50,193 nt of DNA from Flavobacteriales bacterium (GCA_013360395.1 JABWBQ010000017.1:1-50193); one strand, 5' to 3'. Shown: positions 1-9,391, numbered from the stretch's first letter. Notes: generated by a model from the letters alone, not told the origin. Translations and numbers: made by a program.

Positions 1-2
1 CC

Positions 3-797
3 TGCGCCGACTGGATCGTGGCGCGCCTGAAAGCCTCGGGCGCCACCGTCACCGAGCAGCGCGGCCGCGTCACCGCCTTCAACGGCAACCCGCTGCCCCT
101 GCGCAACATCATCGGCAGCTGGCGCCCCGCGGCCCGCGACCGCATCCTGCTGCTGGCGCACTACGACACGCGGCCCTTCGCCGACCAGGACGAGGAGCGT
201 CGCAACGAGCCGATCCCCGGCGCCAACGACGGGGGGAGCGGGGTCGGCGTGCTGCTGGAGATCGCACGCCACCTGGCCGCGGTCGCGGATACGGCCATGC
301 TCGGGGTGGACATGCTCTTCACCGATGTGGAGGACTACGGGGAGCCCACCGGTGCCATGACCATGGAAGGTAACAGCATCGACACCTGGGCGCTGGGCAG
401 CCGGTATTGGGCGATGAACCCGCACGTGCAGGGCTACACCGCGCGCTTCGGCGTGCTGCTGGACATGTGCGGGGCCCGCGACGCACGCTTCTACCAGGAA
501 TCGATCAGCATGCAGTACGCCCCCCAGGTGGTGCGCAAGCTCTGGCGCACGGCCGCCGCGCTGGGGCACGGCGACCGGTTCGTGGCCGAGACGCGGCACT
601 TCGTGGGCACCGACGACCACCTGCCCATCAACGAGCTGCTGCGGATCCCCACCGCCGACATCATCGAGCATCACGAGGGCACGCGGGCCTTCCACCCCAG
701 CTGGCACACGCACGACGACAACATGGACGTGATCGACCGCGCCACCTTGCAGGCCGTGGGCTCCACGGTGATGGAGGTGGTGTGGAAGGAGCGGTGA
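3..797 (+). CDS. M28-family zinc peptidase / glutaminyl-peptide cyclotransferase-like (5' partial)
   Basis: The reading frame is open to the left edge, so the N-terminus, probably with a signal peptide, lies outside the window. Visible M28-type metal-binding motifs in order are HYDTRP, GANDGGSG, a D-V-E-D-Y-G-E-P segment, LLDMCGARD and, near the C-terminus, the WHTHDDNMDVID segment. The last is typical of glutaminyl cyclases and related M28 enzymes. The family either releases amino acids from peptides or cyclises N-terminal glutamine, usually in the periplasm or on exported proteins. Sequence reading alone cannot choose between the two activities. The gene ends 19 bases before the next start on the same strand, so the two may be co-transcribed. 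Confidence 0.82.
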   Translation, partial: CADWIVARLKASGATVTEQRGRVTAFNGNPLPLRNIIGSWRPAARDRILLLAHYDTRPFADQDEERRNEPIPGANDGGSGVGVLLEIARHLAAVADTAMLGVDMLFTDVEDYGEPTGAMTMEGNSIDTWALGSRYWAMNPHVQGYTARFGVLLDMCGARDARFYQESISMQYAPQVVRKLWRTAAALGHGDRFVAETRHFVGTDDHLPINELLRIPTADIIEHHEGTRAFHPSWHTHDDNMDVIDRATLQAVGSTVMEVVWKER

Positions 798-816
798 GGC
801 GGCGTATTTTCCGGAC

Positions 817-2262
817 ATGACACCTGGTTCATCGGGCTTTCCACCCGGGGTGGTGCGCTGGACCGGACGAGCACTGCTGGTGCTCGCGGCCGTGACCCCG
901 GTCTCGGTGAAGCTCTACACCCCTGGTGTGGACCTCGAGGTGATCACCCCGGTGGAGCCGCTGGTGGCTTGTTGCGGACTTGGACTGCTCGCGCTGCTCG
1001 TCCGCCACCCCAAGGCGCTGTGGAAGGCGGGTCTCCGCGTTGCCCGACCGACCGTCGTCGCTGCGGCCGCGCTCGTGCTGATCGCCGCGCTCTCCGCATC
1101 GGCCAGCGGAATGCCGGTGGTGGCCTGGAAGGCCTTTACGGTCCGGGCGGCATATACCGCCGTCCTTCTCGGGCTGCCCCTGCTGGTGCTTCAGCGGGAC
1201 ACACGTTGGTTGATCCGCGCCCTCGATGTCCATGCGGCCAGCTTCACGATGGTGTTGTTGTGGGCCTTGTGGGTACAGACGGGGACCGGGTTCGACCGGG
1301 CCGGCGCGGGCTACACGGCGTTCCCGTTCTACACCGACCATACCGTGCATTCGGCGGCATTGGTCTTCGTGCTCTCCTGGGTGATCGGTCGCACGGCCGT
1401 GCTCTGGCGGTCCGTTCGATCCTGGCAACGCCTGCTGCTTGTGATCTGGGGCATGGTTCTGCTGTTCGGGCTCTGGGCGTCCTTCTGCAGGGCGGCGTGG
1501 CTCAGTGTTGGGGTGGTGCTGGTGCTGCTGCCGGTCGCATTGCTGCCCCAACGCTGGCGTGTGATCGCCGCCGTCGCCACTCTGCTGGCGATGGCAACGG
1601 TGCTTCTCCTGCTCTGGCGGTCACCGGCCGGTCAGACGATCCATGGCAACTCCGACGATGCCGGTGTGCGCGAAAGCCTGCTTTCCATCACCAACACCTC
1701 GACCGACGCGAGCAACCGGGAACGCCTGAACCGATGGCGGTGCGCGGTGCGGATGTTCAAGGCCGATCCATGGCTGGGCACTGGACCGGGCACCTACCAG
1801 TTCCTCTACGTGGCCCATCAGCGGCCCGAGGAGATGACCTACCTCAGCGTACGCGAGCCCGGCTCAGCATCACGGATCAAGCGGACATGGAGCCTGACCC
1901 CGGACACCTTCGTCCGCAGCAACCCCCAGACGCTCTACGACAGTGGGGGAACGGCGCATTCGGAGTACTTTCTCGCGTTGGCCGAACTGGGCATCACAGG
2001 GTTCGTGGCCTGGTGCGCGCTGCTGGGCTGCGTGTTGTGGTGTTCGCGGCGCACTTGGTGGGGTCCGATGCCGTTCCATATCCGGGTCACGGGGCTGGTG
2101 GTGGGGGCGGCCATGGCCGCCTACGGCATCCACGCCCTGTTCAACAACTACCTGGATGATGCCAAGCTGGCCTTCCCGTTCTGGACGATGATCGCCGTGC
2201 TTCAGTTGGTCAGATCGTTCGTGCCAGGGGATCGCTCCCTGTCGAACGCGCGCCAGTCCTGA
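817..2262 (+). CDS. O-antigen ligase/polymerase-like (Wzy_C/WaaL type) membrane protein
   Basis: This 481-residue polytopic membrane protein has about ten to twelve hydrophobic segments. It also has a long soluble loop at roughly residues 270-385, which contains LGTGPGTYQF and a later AHSEYFLALAELGITGF motif. A long periplasmic loop with a conserved H-x-x-x-L-x-x-x-x-E-x-G-like motif is characteristic of the O-antigen ligase/polymerase superfamily, which joins or polymerises glycan on undecaprenyl carriers. The start at 817 is supported by a weak promoter-like box (TATTTTCC, 805-812) four bases upstream. Its last 61 bases overlap the 3' end of the convergent Wzz-like gene. It could be a polymerase or a ligase; the glycan is unknown. 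Confidence 0.72.
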   Translation: MTPGSSGFPPGVVRWTGRALLVLAAVTPVSVKLYTPGVDLEVITPVEPLVACCGLGLLALLVRHPKALWKAGLRVARPTVVAAAALVLIAALSASASGMPVVAWKAFTVRAAYTAVLLGLPLLVLQRDTRWLIRALDVHAASFTMVLLWALWVQTGTGFDRAGAGYTAFPFYTDHTVHSAALVFVLSWVIGRTAVLWRSVRSWQRLLLVIWGMVLLFGLWASFCRAAWLSVGVVLVLLPVALLPQRWRVIAAVATLLAMATVLLLLWRSPAGQTIHGNSDDAGVRESLLSITNTSTDASNRERLNRWRCAVRMFKADPWLGTGPGTYQFLYVAHQRPEEMTYLSVREPGSASRIKRTWSLTPDTFVRSNPQTLYDSGGTAHSEYFLALAELGITGFVAWCALLGCVLWCSRRTWWGPMPFHIRVTGLVVGAAMAAYGIHALFNNYLDDAKLAFPFWTMIAVLQLVRSFVPGDRSLSNARQS

Positions 2263-3239
2263 ATCCAGGTGGGGCCCTGTTTGTGCCAGAGCACCATTAA
2301 CACCAAGGCCAGGACGGTGACCAAGCCCGACATGGTGACGGTGGTCAGGGCGGCCTTCAAGCGTGGAGAGGTCACGAGATCGGGCTCGGCTTTCCTGATC
2401 AGGGTGAGCGGGGGCAGGGCGTCACGCGCCAACCCGGCGCGGGCGGCCTCGGCCACCATGAGCCTGCTGAACAGGTCCTCCTTGGTGCGCGCCAGGGCGG
2501 CGATAATGGACATGAACTGAAGATCCAGATGCTCCCGCAGGGTGTCGTTCAACGGCGGGCCGACCGAGGTGGTGCGGGTCCGGTCGATGAGCCCAAGCAG
2601 GTGATCGGCCTGCTCCTGACCGCGCCGCTCGGCCCGGTTCACCAGGTCCTCCTGCTGGGCCAGTTGATGCTCGATCCGGTCGCGGGTCTCCCGATCGGTG
2701 AGGCGAAGCAGTTCGTCGTGGATGGCCATGGCCATCGCGGCGGCCAGGTCCCGGTCCCTGTCGGATACGGTGATGCGCAGGGTATTGGGGTCGATGATGT
2801 CGGCACGGATGTTCCGCTCGAGGTACAGCCGGACCAATTGTTCGGCGAAGCGATGGTCCGGGTCGATCCCATAATGGACGCGAAGGTTGAAGGTGTCCAC
2901 CAAACGGTCCAGCACCGCCGACCCCGTCGCCAAGTGCTGAAGGCGGGTGACCGTCAGGTTTGGCGCGAAATTCCGTTCCGGCCCACGCGGCTGTCCGGTG
3001 GGTTCAGGCGCTGCCCAGATCACGATGTGCGAGCGGTAGGGCACCGGAAAGATCGCGAGGTAGGTGCCCGTGAAGAGCGCACAGAACGCTGCAATGCCGC
3101 ACAGGACCCAGCGCCGTGCCTTCAACATGTCCGTCACCGATGCATGTTCGCGCGGGGTCACCCCCGATCGTTGTCGCGCTGTCGGGGGTGAGGAGATGGA
3201 TGGCATCTCCACCTCTTGAAGCTCGGAACCAGCAGGCAT
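2202..3239 (-). CDS. Wzz/chain-length-determinant-like polysaccharide co-polymerase
   Basis: The protein has an N-terminal membrane segment (about residues 40-62, WVLCGIAAFCALFTGTYLAI), a long periplasmic part rich in charged helix, and a second membrane segment near the C-terminus (about residues 295-320). This two-helix hairpin topology with a coiled-coil middle is that of Wzz-type co-polymerases, which set glycan chain length. There is no cytoplasmic tyrosine-kinase domain. I chose ATG 3239 because a TATCTTGC box (3247-3254) lies just upstream. Alternatives are 3284, which nearly touches the upstream terminator, and 3206, which is preceded by GAGG. The gene lies tail-to-tail with, and overlaps, the O-antigen ligase-like gene, which supports a shared glycan pathway. 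Confidence 0.68.
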   Translation of the reverse strand: MPAGSELQEVEMPSISSPPTARQRSGVTPREHASVTDMLKARRWVLCGIAAFCALFTGTYLAIFPVPYRSHIVIWAAPEPTGQPRGPERNFAPNLTVTRLQHLATGSAVLDRLVDTFNLRVHYGIDPDHRFAEQLVRLYLERNIRADIIDPNTLRITVSDRDRDLAAAMAMAIHDELLRLTDRETRDRIEHQLAQQEDLVNRAERRGQEQADHLLGLIDRTRTTSVGPPLNDTLREHLDLQFMSIIAALARTKEDLFSRLMVAEAARAGLARDALPPLTLIRKAEPDLVTSPRLKAALTTVTMSGLVTVLALVLMVLWHKQGPTWIQDWRAFDRERSPGTNDLTN

Positions 3240-3286
3240 GGCTGTCGCAAGATAACCGCACGGGGTTGAACCGCGATACGGCATCT

Positions 3287-3333
3287 CACGAACAGGAAGG
3301 GCCCACCGAACCGGTGGGCCCTTCCTGTTCGTG
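3287..3333 (-). terminator. 22-bp perfect hairpin terminator after the T9SS VCBS gene
   Basis: Two 22-base arms (3287-3308 and 3312-3333) are perfectly complementary around a 3-base AAC/GTT loop. The hairpin begins 8 bases after the stop codon of the gene at 3342 on the minus strand and precedes the Wzz-like gene. There is no separate U-tract. The U-rich part (CCTTCCTGTTCGTG) is itself within the descending arm. Confidence 0.8.
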
Positions 3334-3341
3334 ACCGCCCC

Positions 3342-5327
3342 TCAGCGTTTCACAAAGCGTTCCTGCAGCAACACGCCGTCCAGCGCCACCTGCACCACGT
3401 ACACGCCCGGGGCGATGTCCGCGATGTCCAGCACGGGCTCGTGGAGCATGGTGCGCCGCACGGGCTGCCCGGAGGCGTTCAGGATGGTGGCCGTGGCGTT
3501 GCGCAATGGGCTCTCCGCGCTCAGGTACAGCAGGTCCGCCGCCGGGTTGGGATAGGTGTTCAGCCGCGGCTGCGGGGGTGTGGCGGCAAGGCCCGTGGAA
3601 AGACCTTCGATCACATGCACCGTGCCGTTGACCGCCGGGGTGCTGACGATGTCCACGATGCCGCTCGGCCAGTAAATGGTCACCTGGTCCACCTGGTTCT
3701 CCGACCCGAGCCCGAAGTGGGCATTGAGCGTGCTCATGTACCGGAAACCGTCGCCGCTGCGGATGTCCCGGATCTGCGTGCCGGTGGGCGTCAGGATCTC
3801 CACGCGTGCCCCGATGCCGTTGGTGTTGCTCACCGTGCCCTCCAGGGTCACCTTCAGCCAGTTGTTGCCGGTGAGCGCGTTCAGGTGCACGGTGCCGCTG
3901 TTCACGATGTCCAGGTAGCCGTCGTTGTTCAGGTCGCCCACCGGTCCGTTGGTGGGGACCACGGTGTGCGGGCTGAAGGTCATGTCGCCGTTGTTGCGCA
4001 TCAGCCTGCCCCCGCCCAGCACATCCAGCCAGCCGTCGTTGTCGAAGTCGTGCGTGATCCATTCGATGCTCATGCCGGTGAGCGCGTCGAAGCCCGAGGC
4101 GGAGGTCACGTTGGTGAAGGTGCTGCCGTCGTTGCGCATCAGCTTGTGGCCGCCGTTGGTGAAGGAGCTCGCCCCCTGCACCACGTCCATGTCCCCGTCG
4201 TTGTCGTAGTCGCCCCAGGCCGAGCTCCAGCTCTGCTGGTTGTCCGCGAGGTTCATCAACGCGGCCACCTCGGTCCAGGTGCCATCGCCGTTGTTGCGGT
4301 GCAGCTGGTCGATGTTGGCCGGTCCGTTACCGCCGCGGCACTTGGCGATGAACAGGTCCACGTCGTGGTCGTTGTCGTAGTCCACCCAGATGCTGCCGTA
4401 GTTGCCCCCGTCGTACGTGTCGCCCAGGCCACCTTGGTAGTAGGTGAGGTTGCCCTGCCCGTCGTTGAGGTAGTACACGTTGGGCTCCACGTCGTGGCAG
4501 ATGAAGGCGTCGAGATGGCCGTCGTTGTTGATGTCCACATAGTTGGACCGCTGGCAGAAGATCCACTCGGGCTGGGACATTTCGGTGTAGCCGGTGGCAT
4601 CGGCATTGGCCAGCATGAAGGTCGCTCCGCCGCCGGCGTAGAGCAGGTCGTTCTGCCCGTTCCCATCCAGGTCGCCGGCCGCCAGGCTCCAGCTGGGGCT
4701 GTTGTCGGCCTGGGTGGTGGGGAACACCGTCTGCACCAGCCCGCCGCCGGATTGTTGATGGCCGATCGTGATCTGGGTATCGGTCACGCGCACCACATCG
4801 TCCAGGTGGTCGCCGTTCATGTCCACGGCGGCCAGGCTGCTGCCGCTGCTGGCGGGCAGGGTGAGGGGGGTGAAGCTGAACACCGGGACCACCAGGGGCG
4901 CTTCGGTCAGCGAGAAGGCGAAGCCGCTGGCGCTCCAGCGGTTGTCGAAGGCGATGTGGTACGTGGTGCCGGCCGCCACGTTGAAGCTGACGAGCGCCGA
5001 GAGGTTGGGACCCGAGTCGTCGTCGCCGGCCAGGCAGGACAGTGCCCCGCAGCCGCCCGTGTACACATGCACGCGACTGTCCGTCACCGGGCCGATGGCC
5101 GTGTTGATGGTGACGGTGTAGGCGCCGGTGGGGGTGTAGCTGTACCACTCGCCGGCCGTGGCGCCGGCGCCGTTCGGGGCGCACACCGGAGTGGGCACCT
5201 GGCTGCCGTCCACATTGGGCACGGTGTGAACGCCGGCAGTGATCGGCACGGCCGTGGCACAGGTGTTCTGGGCCGCGGTGGGCAGGGCGGCGGCCAGGGC
5301 CGCAACGAGAGGAAGGTGGTGTTTCAT
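3342..5327 (-). CDS. T9SS-sorted VCBS/FG-GAP and ASPIC/UnbV repeat protein
   Basis: The 661-residue exported protein starts with a signal peptide (MKHHLPLVAALAAALPTAAQ). Residues of about 30-150 look like a pre-peptidase-type beta domain. Then come about seven VCBS/FG-GAP calcium-loop motifs such as DMNGDHLDD, DLDGNGQND, DYDNDHDVD, DYDNDGDMD, DFDNDGWLD and DLNNDGYLD, which together form an integrin-alpha-like propeller. An ASPIC/UnbV-like region (about 489-570, GNNWLKVTLEG to VTIYWPSG) follows, and the C-terminus (about 582-661, NTYPNPAADLLYLS to QERFVKR) is a type A T9SS sorting domain. The product is therefore expected at the cell surface or in the medium. Its ATG lies 11 bases after the diheme cytochrome gene, implying one transcript. 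The substrate is unknown. Confidence 0.88.
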   Translation of the reverse strand: MKHHLPLVAALAAALPTAAQNTCATAVPITAGVHTVPNVDGSQVPTPVCAPNGAGATAGEWYSYTPTGAYTVTINTAIGPVTDSRVHVYTGGCGALSCLAGDDDSGPNLSALVSFNVAAGTTYHIAFDNRWSASGFAFSLTEAPLVVPVFSFTPLTLPASSGSSLAAVDMNGDHLDDVVRVTDTQITIGHQQSGGGLVQTVFPTTQADNSPSWSLAAGDLDGNGQNDLLYAGGGATFMLANADATGYTEMSQPEWIFCQRSNYVDINNDGHLDAFICHDVEPNVYYLNDGQGNLTYYQGGLGDTYDGGNYGSIWVDYDNDHDVDLFIAKCRGGNGPANIDQLHRNNGDGTWTEVAALMNLADNQQSWSSAWGDYDNDGDMDVVQGASSFTNGGHKLMRNDGSTFTNVTSASGFDALTGMSIEWITHDFDNDGWLDVLGGGRLMRNNGDMTFSPHTVVPTNGPVGDLNNDGYLDIVNSGTVHLNALTGNNWLKVTLEGTVSNTNGIGARVEILTPTGTQIRDIRSGDGFRYMSTLNAHFGLGSENQVDQVTIYWPSGIVDIVSTPAVNGTVHVIEGLSTGLAATPPQPRLNTYPNPAADLLYLSAESPLRNATATILNASGQPVRRTMLHEPVLDIADIAPGVYVVQVALDGVLLQERFVKR

Positions 5328-5338
5328 GGCTTGACGGG

Positions 5339-6439
5339 TCAGGGACAGGGTGGGCCGAGGGTGTTGATCCACTGGTCGATCAGGGCCAGGCCCTCACGGT
5401 GCACGAGGGTGCGGCCCAGCAGGGGCATCCGCACGGCGGCGTCGGTGGAGCCCAGGCGCAGGTGCATCATGGAGCGTGCCGTGTCGCCGGCGGCCACGAT
5501 GTACGTCATGGCCGGGTCGATGGGGTCGTCCGGCGGCACGCACACCCCGAGGTTCGCCGGGTCGTGCGTGTCCTGATAGGCCAGCCGCAGCGGGCGGTAG
5601 TCGCAATGGCGCTGGTCCGCGTGGCAATGGGCGCACTGCATGTCGAGGTAGCCGCGCACGCGGTCCTCCAGGGGCAGCGTGATGTCCTTCCAGTCCGGTG
5701 TGGCCGCGATCCCCGGCGGGAGCCCCGGCGCCAGGTAGCCTTCCTGCACCCACCGGTCCAGCTGGTTCATGGTGCCGTCCGCATAGACCATGTCCGCGTT
5801 CAGGTTGCGGGGCAGGGGCCCGATGGGCAGCGGGTCGGTGTTCACCTTGTGGCAGGTGAAGCACTCGGAGGCCGAGGGGATGCGGTAGGTCGTGCTCATC
5901 GCCCCGTGCTCGGCGTCGGTCCAGCTCACGGGCAGGTAGCCCCCGCCCATGTCCAGGTGGGCTTCGGTCTGCTCGGGGTTCCAGATGTAATTGGCGAACT
6001 CCCAGGCACCGTTGCGGCGGAACATCATCCGGGTCTCGATGATGCGGCGTTCCCCGTCCGGCGCCACGTTGTCGTACCAGATGTTCTTGAGCAGCACGGC
6101 GCCTTCCTCGAAGTCCAGGGGCACATGGTCGCCTGCGTAGTGGGCCTGGACACCCTCGGGCATCCACACGTAGCGGCTCTTCAGGGCGTGGTCGGTGAAC
6201 AGGGTGTTGATGGGTGCGAAGGGCAGCACGCCTTCGTTGGGTTCCAGCCGGTCGAGGGGGCCGGTGAAGAAGCGGTAGGTGCTCAGGGTGGGGTAGGGCA
6301 CGTCCGCCAGGTCGAAGACGACCGGTGCAGCGGCGGGGCCTGGCGCGGGTTCCAGCACCTCGTGCGCACAGGCCGCCAGCACGATCGTGCCCACGCAGGC
6401 CGCACCCAGGCCCGGTGGAACGCGGAGGCGGGACGGCAT
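5339..6439 (-). CDS. SO2930-like diheme c-type cytochrome lipoprotein
   Basis: The protein has a lipoprotein signal (VLAAC lipobox close to the N-terminus) and two heme-binding motifs, CFTCH and CAHCH. The region LSTYRFFTGPLDRLEPNEGV and the ending LIDQWINTL resemble the SO2930/HNE_0200 family of diheme cytochromes of unknown function. It would sit in the periplasm or on a membrane face and carry or donate electrons. Starts at 6445 or 6439 are both possible. The promoter-like box at 6449-6456 is so close that 6439 is preferred, giving 366 residues. It is the first gene of a two-gene unit with the T9SS VCBS protein. A very long overlapping frame that continues antisense to polA is not real. 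Confidence 0.8.
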   Translation of the reverse strand: MPSRLRVPPGLGAACVGTIVLAACAHEVLEPAPGPAAAPVVFDLADVPYPTLSTYRFFTGPLDRLEPNEGVLPFAPINTLFTDHALKSRYVWMPEGVQAHYAGDHVPLDFEEGAVLLKNIWYDNVAPDGERRIIETRMMFRRNGAWEFANYIWNPEQTEAHLDMGGGYLPVSWTDAEHGAMSTTYRIPSASECFTCHKVNTDPLPIGPLPRNLNADMVYADGTMNQLDRWVQEGYLAPGLPPGIAATPDWKDITLPLEDRVRGYLDMQCAHCHADQRHCDYRPLRLAYQDTHDPANLGVCVPPDDPIDPAMTYIVAAGDTARSMMHLRLGSTDAAVRMPLLGRTLVHREGLALIDQWINTLGPPCP

Positions 6440-6448
6440 ACCCATGAC

Positions 6449-6456
6449 CGAAGATA
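6449..6456 (-). promoter_or_regulatory. Bacteroidota-type -7 box (TATCTTCG) for the diheme cytochrome gene
   Basis: It matches TAnnTTTG at all but one fixed position. It lies 9 bases before ATG 6439 in the divergent region between this gene and polA. No clear -33 TTG was seen. Confidence 0.45.
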
Positions 6457-6529
6457 GACGCTCCATCCCGTTCCGCCGACGCCTGGCTGTCGGCCGGCCG
6501 GTGTTCCACGGTCGGCCTAACTTGCCCGC

Positions 6530-9391
6530 ATGTCCGACGCCACCCCGTCCGCGCCCCCATCCACCGAGGCGGACAAGCGCCTGTTCCTGCTGGATGCCTT
6601 CGCCCTCATCTACCGGGCCTACTTCAGCTTCATCCGGGCGCCCCGGGTGAACAGCAAGGGCTTCAACACCAGCGCGGCGTTCGGGTTCACCACCACGCTG
6701 CTGGACCTGATCAAGCGTGAACAGCCCACGCACCTCGCCGTGGTCTTTGATACGTCCGCGCCCACCGACCGCCACCTCGAGCACACCGAGTACAAGGCCA
6801 ACCGGGAGGAGATGCCCGACGACATCCGCAGCAACGTGCCCTACATCCGGCGGATCATCGAGGCGCTGAACATCCCCGTGCTGGAGAGCGACGGCTACGA
6901 GGCCGACGATGTGATCGGCACCCTGGCGAAGAAGGCCGAGGCCGAGGGATACACCACCTACATGGTGACCCCGGACAAGGATTTCGGCCAATTGGTCACC
7001 GACCGGATCATCATGTACAAGCCCGGGCGCGGTGGCGATCCGCCCGAGAAGCTGGGGCCCAGGGAGGTGTGTGAGCGCTGGGGCCTGCAGCGCACCGACC
7101 AGGTGAGGGACATCCTGGGCCTGATGGGCGATGCGGTGGACAACATCCCGGGCATACCGGGCATCGGGGAGAAAACGGCGATGAAGCTGGTGCAGCAGTT
7201 CGGCAGCCTGGAGGGTGTGATCGAGAACGCGGACAAGCTGAAAGGCAAGCAGCAGGAGAACGTGATCGCCTTCGCCGAGCAGGGCAGGCTGAGCAAGAAG
7301 CTCGCCACCATCCTGATCGACGCGCCGGTGGCACTGGACCACGACGCGCTGCGCTTGGAGGCGCCGGACAAGGACAAGGTGCTGGAGGTGTTCAGCGAGC
7401 TGGAGTTCCGGACCCTGGCCGCGCGGGTGCTGGCCCCGGCGGACCCGGGCGGGGCCGATGCAGGCCGGTCCACGGCGCCGCGCAAGGGCCGGCCCGCCGC
7501 CGCCCAGCAGGACCTCTTCGGCACCGAGGTGGACGCTGCGGGCAACGTGCAGGTGAAGGAGTTCGCCACCATCGACACGGTGGGGCACCGCTATCTGCTG
7601 GAGGACACGGACGAGAAGATGTACATGCTCGCGGCACAGCTGAGGAAACAGCCGCGGTTCTGCTTCGACACCGAGACCACCGGCACCGACGAGCGCACCG
7701 CGGAGCTCGTGGGGCTCGCCTTCAGCTTCAAGGCGCACGAGGGCTATTACGTGCCCGTGCCCGCCGATCCGGACGAGGCCCGGCGCATCGTGGGGATCTT
7801 CAAGCCCGTGCTGGAGAACGAGGCCATCGGCAAGGTGGCCCAGAACGCCAAGTACGACATCCGCGTACTGGCGCGCTACGGCGTGGAGGTCCGTGGACCG
7901 CTCTTCGACACCATGGTGGCGCACTTCCTGTTGAAGCCCGACCAGCAGAAGCACGGCATGGACTTCCTCAGCGAGACCTACCTCGGCTACCGCCCGGTGA
8001 GCATCACCACGCTGATCGGCGAGAAGGGCCGGGGCAAGGTGCAGCGGAGCATGCGCGATGTGGACATCCAGGCGGTGAAGGAATACAGTGCGGAGGATGC
8101 GGATGTGACCTGGCAGCTCGCACAGCGGTTCGAGCCGCTGCTGAAGGCCGACGCGGTGGACGGGCTCTTCAACGACGTGGAGATGCCGCTGGTGCACGTG
8201 CTGGCCGACATGGAGAGCGAGGGCATCCGCATCGACATCCCGGCCCTGCGGCAGTTCAGTGCCGAGCTGGGTGCGGACCTGGTGCGGCTGCAGGACGAGA
8301 TCCACCGGGCCTGCGGCCTGAACTTCAACATCGACAGCCCGAAGCAGCTGGGCGACGTGCTCTTCGAGACGCTGAAGCTCGGTGGCGACAAGGTGAAGAA
8401 GACGGCCAAGACCGGGCAGTACCAGACCAGCGAGGACATTCTGCAGGAGCTGAGCGGCGCGCATCCGGCCGTTCCCCTCATCCTGGACTACCGCAGCCTG
8501 CGCAAGCTGAAGGGCACCTACGTGGACACCCTGCCCGAGGCCGCCGACCCCGTGACGCACCGGGTGCACACCAGCTACCTGCAGACCGTGGCCGCCACGG
8601 GCCGGCTGGCCAGCAACGACCCCAACCTGCAGAACATCCCCATCCGCACCGAGAAGGGTCGTGAGATCCGCAAGGCCTTCGTGCCGCGCGATGCGGACCA
8701 CCTGCTGCTCAGCGCCGACTACAGCCAGATCGAGCTGCGCATCATCGCCCACATGAGCGGCGACCGCAACATGCAGGAGGCCTTCCGCCAGGGGCTGGAC
8801 ATCCACGCGGCCACGGCCGCCAAGGTCTTCAACGTGGACATCGCCGCGGTGACGCGTGAACAGCGGGGCCGCGCCAAGGCGGTCAACTTCGGCATCGCTT
8901 ACGGCCAGGGGGCCTTCGGGCTCGCGCAGAACCTGGGCATTCCACGCACCGAGGCCCGGGCGATCATCGACGACTACTTCGCACAGTTCCCCGGGGTGCG
9001 CAACTACATGGACGAAATGATCGGCTTCTGCCGCACCCACGGGTACATCAAGACCCTCATGGGGCGCCGGCGTTACCTGCCGGACATCACCAGCGCCAAC
9101 AACACCGTGCGGGCGCAGGCCGAACGCATCGCCATCAACGCGCCCATGCAGGGCAGCGCGGCCGACATCATCAAGGTGGCCATGGTCGCCATCCACCGGG
9201 GGATCAAGCAGCAGGGCCTGCGCAGCCGGCTGTTGTTGCAGGTGCACGATGAACTGGTGCTCGACGTGCATCGGTCGGAGATGGAGACCGTGCGGACCTT
9301 GGTGCGTGCGTGCATGGAAGGTGCCATGGCGCTGGACGTGCCGCTGGTTGTTGACATGGGCGTGGGGAAAAACTGGCTGGAGGCGCACTGA
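6530..9391 (+). CDS. polA: DNA polymerase I
   Basis: This is a full-length 953-residue family A polymerase, used in repair and in processing Okazaki fragments. Residues of about 15-310 form the 5'-3' exonuclease (YEADDVIGTLA, TPDKDFGQLV, GIPGIGEKTA). Residues of about 365-545 form the 3'-5' exonuclease with FDTETTGTD near 380, NAKYDIRVL and YSAEDADVTW, so the proofreading residues appear intact. The polymerase domain follows with motif A (LLSADYSQIELRI, about 724), motif B (RGRAKAVNFGIAYGQG, about 778) and motif C (LLQVHDELVLDV, about 900). The start at 6530 gives the expected length. A degenerate box, TAACTTGC at 6518-6525, lies four bases upstream. The gene is divergent from the diheme cytochrome gene. 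Confidence 0.98.
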   Translation: MSDATPSAPPSTEADKRLFLLDAFALIYRAYFSFIRAPRVNSKGFNTSAAFGFTTTLLDLIKREQPTHLAVVFDTSAPTDRHLEHTEYKANREEMPDDIRSNVPYIRRIIEALNIPVLESDGYEADDVIGTLAKKAEAEGYTTYMVTPDKDFGQLVTDRIIMYKPGRGGDPPEKLGPREVCERWGLQRTDQVRDILGLMGDAVDNIPGIPGIGEKTAMKLVQQFGSLEGVIENADKLKGKQQENVIAFAEQGRLSKKLATILIDAPVALDHDALRLEAPDKDKVLEVFSELEFRTLAARVLAPADPGGADAGRSTAPRKGRPAAAQQDLFGTEVDAAGNVQVKEFATIDTVGHRYLLEDTDEKMYMLAAQLRKQPRFCFDTETTGTDERTAELVGLAFSFKAHEGYYVPVPADPDEARRIVGIFKPVLENEAIGKVAQNAKYDIRVLARYGVEVRGPLFDTMVAHFLLKPDQQKHGMDFLSETYLGYRPVSITTLIGEKGRGKVQRSMRDVDIQAVKEYSAEDADVTWQLAQRFEPLLKADAVDGLFNDVEMPLVHVLADMESEGIRIDIPALRQFSAELGADLVRLQDEIHRACGLNFNIDSPKQLGDVLFETLKLGGDKVKKTAKTGQYQTSEDILQELSGAHPAVPLILDYRSLRKLKGTYVDTLPEAADPVTHRVHTSYLQTVAATGRLASNDPNLQNIPIRTEKGREIRKAFVPRDADHLLLSADYSQIELRIIAHMSGDRNMQEAFRQGLDIHAATAAKVFNVDIAAVTREQRGRAKAVNFGIAYGQGAFGLAQNLGIPRTEARAIIDDYFAQFPGVRNYMDEMIGFCRTHGYIKTLMGRRRYLPDITSANNTVRAQAERIAINAPMQGSAADIIKVAMVAIHRGIKQQGLRSRLLLQVHDELVLDVHRSEMETVRTLVRACMEGAMALDVPLVVDMGVGKNWLEAH

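Noticed and set aside
6500-9388. Very long minus-strand frame opposite polA, continuous with the diheme cytochrome gene
   Set aside because: The polA frame is unmistakable. The cytochrome lipoprotein has its own signal peptide and promoter box at about 6439-6456, so the upstream part is noise.
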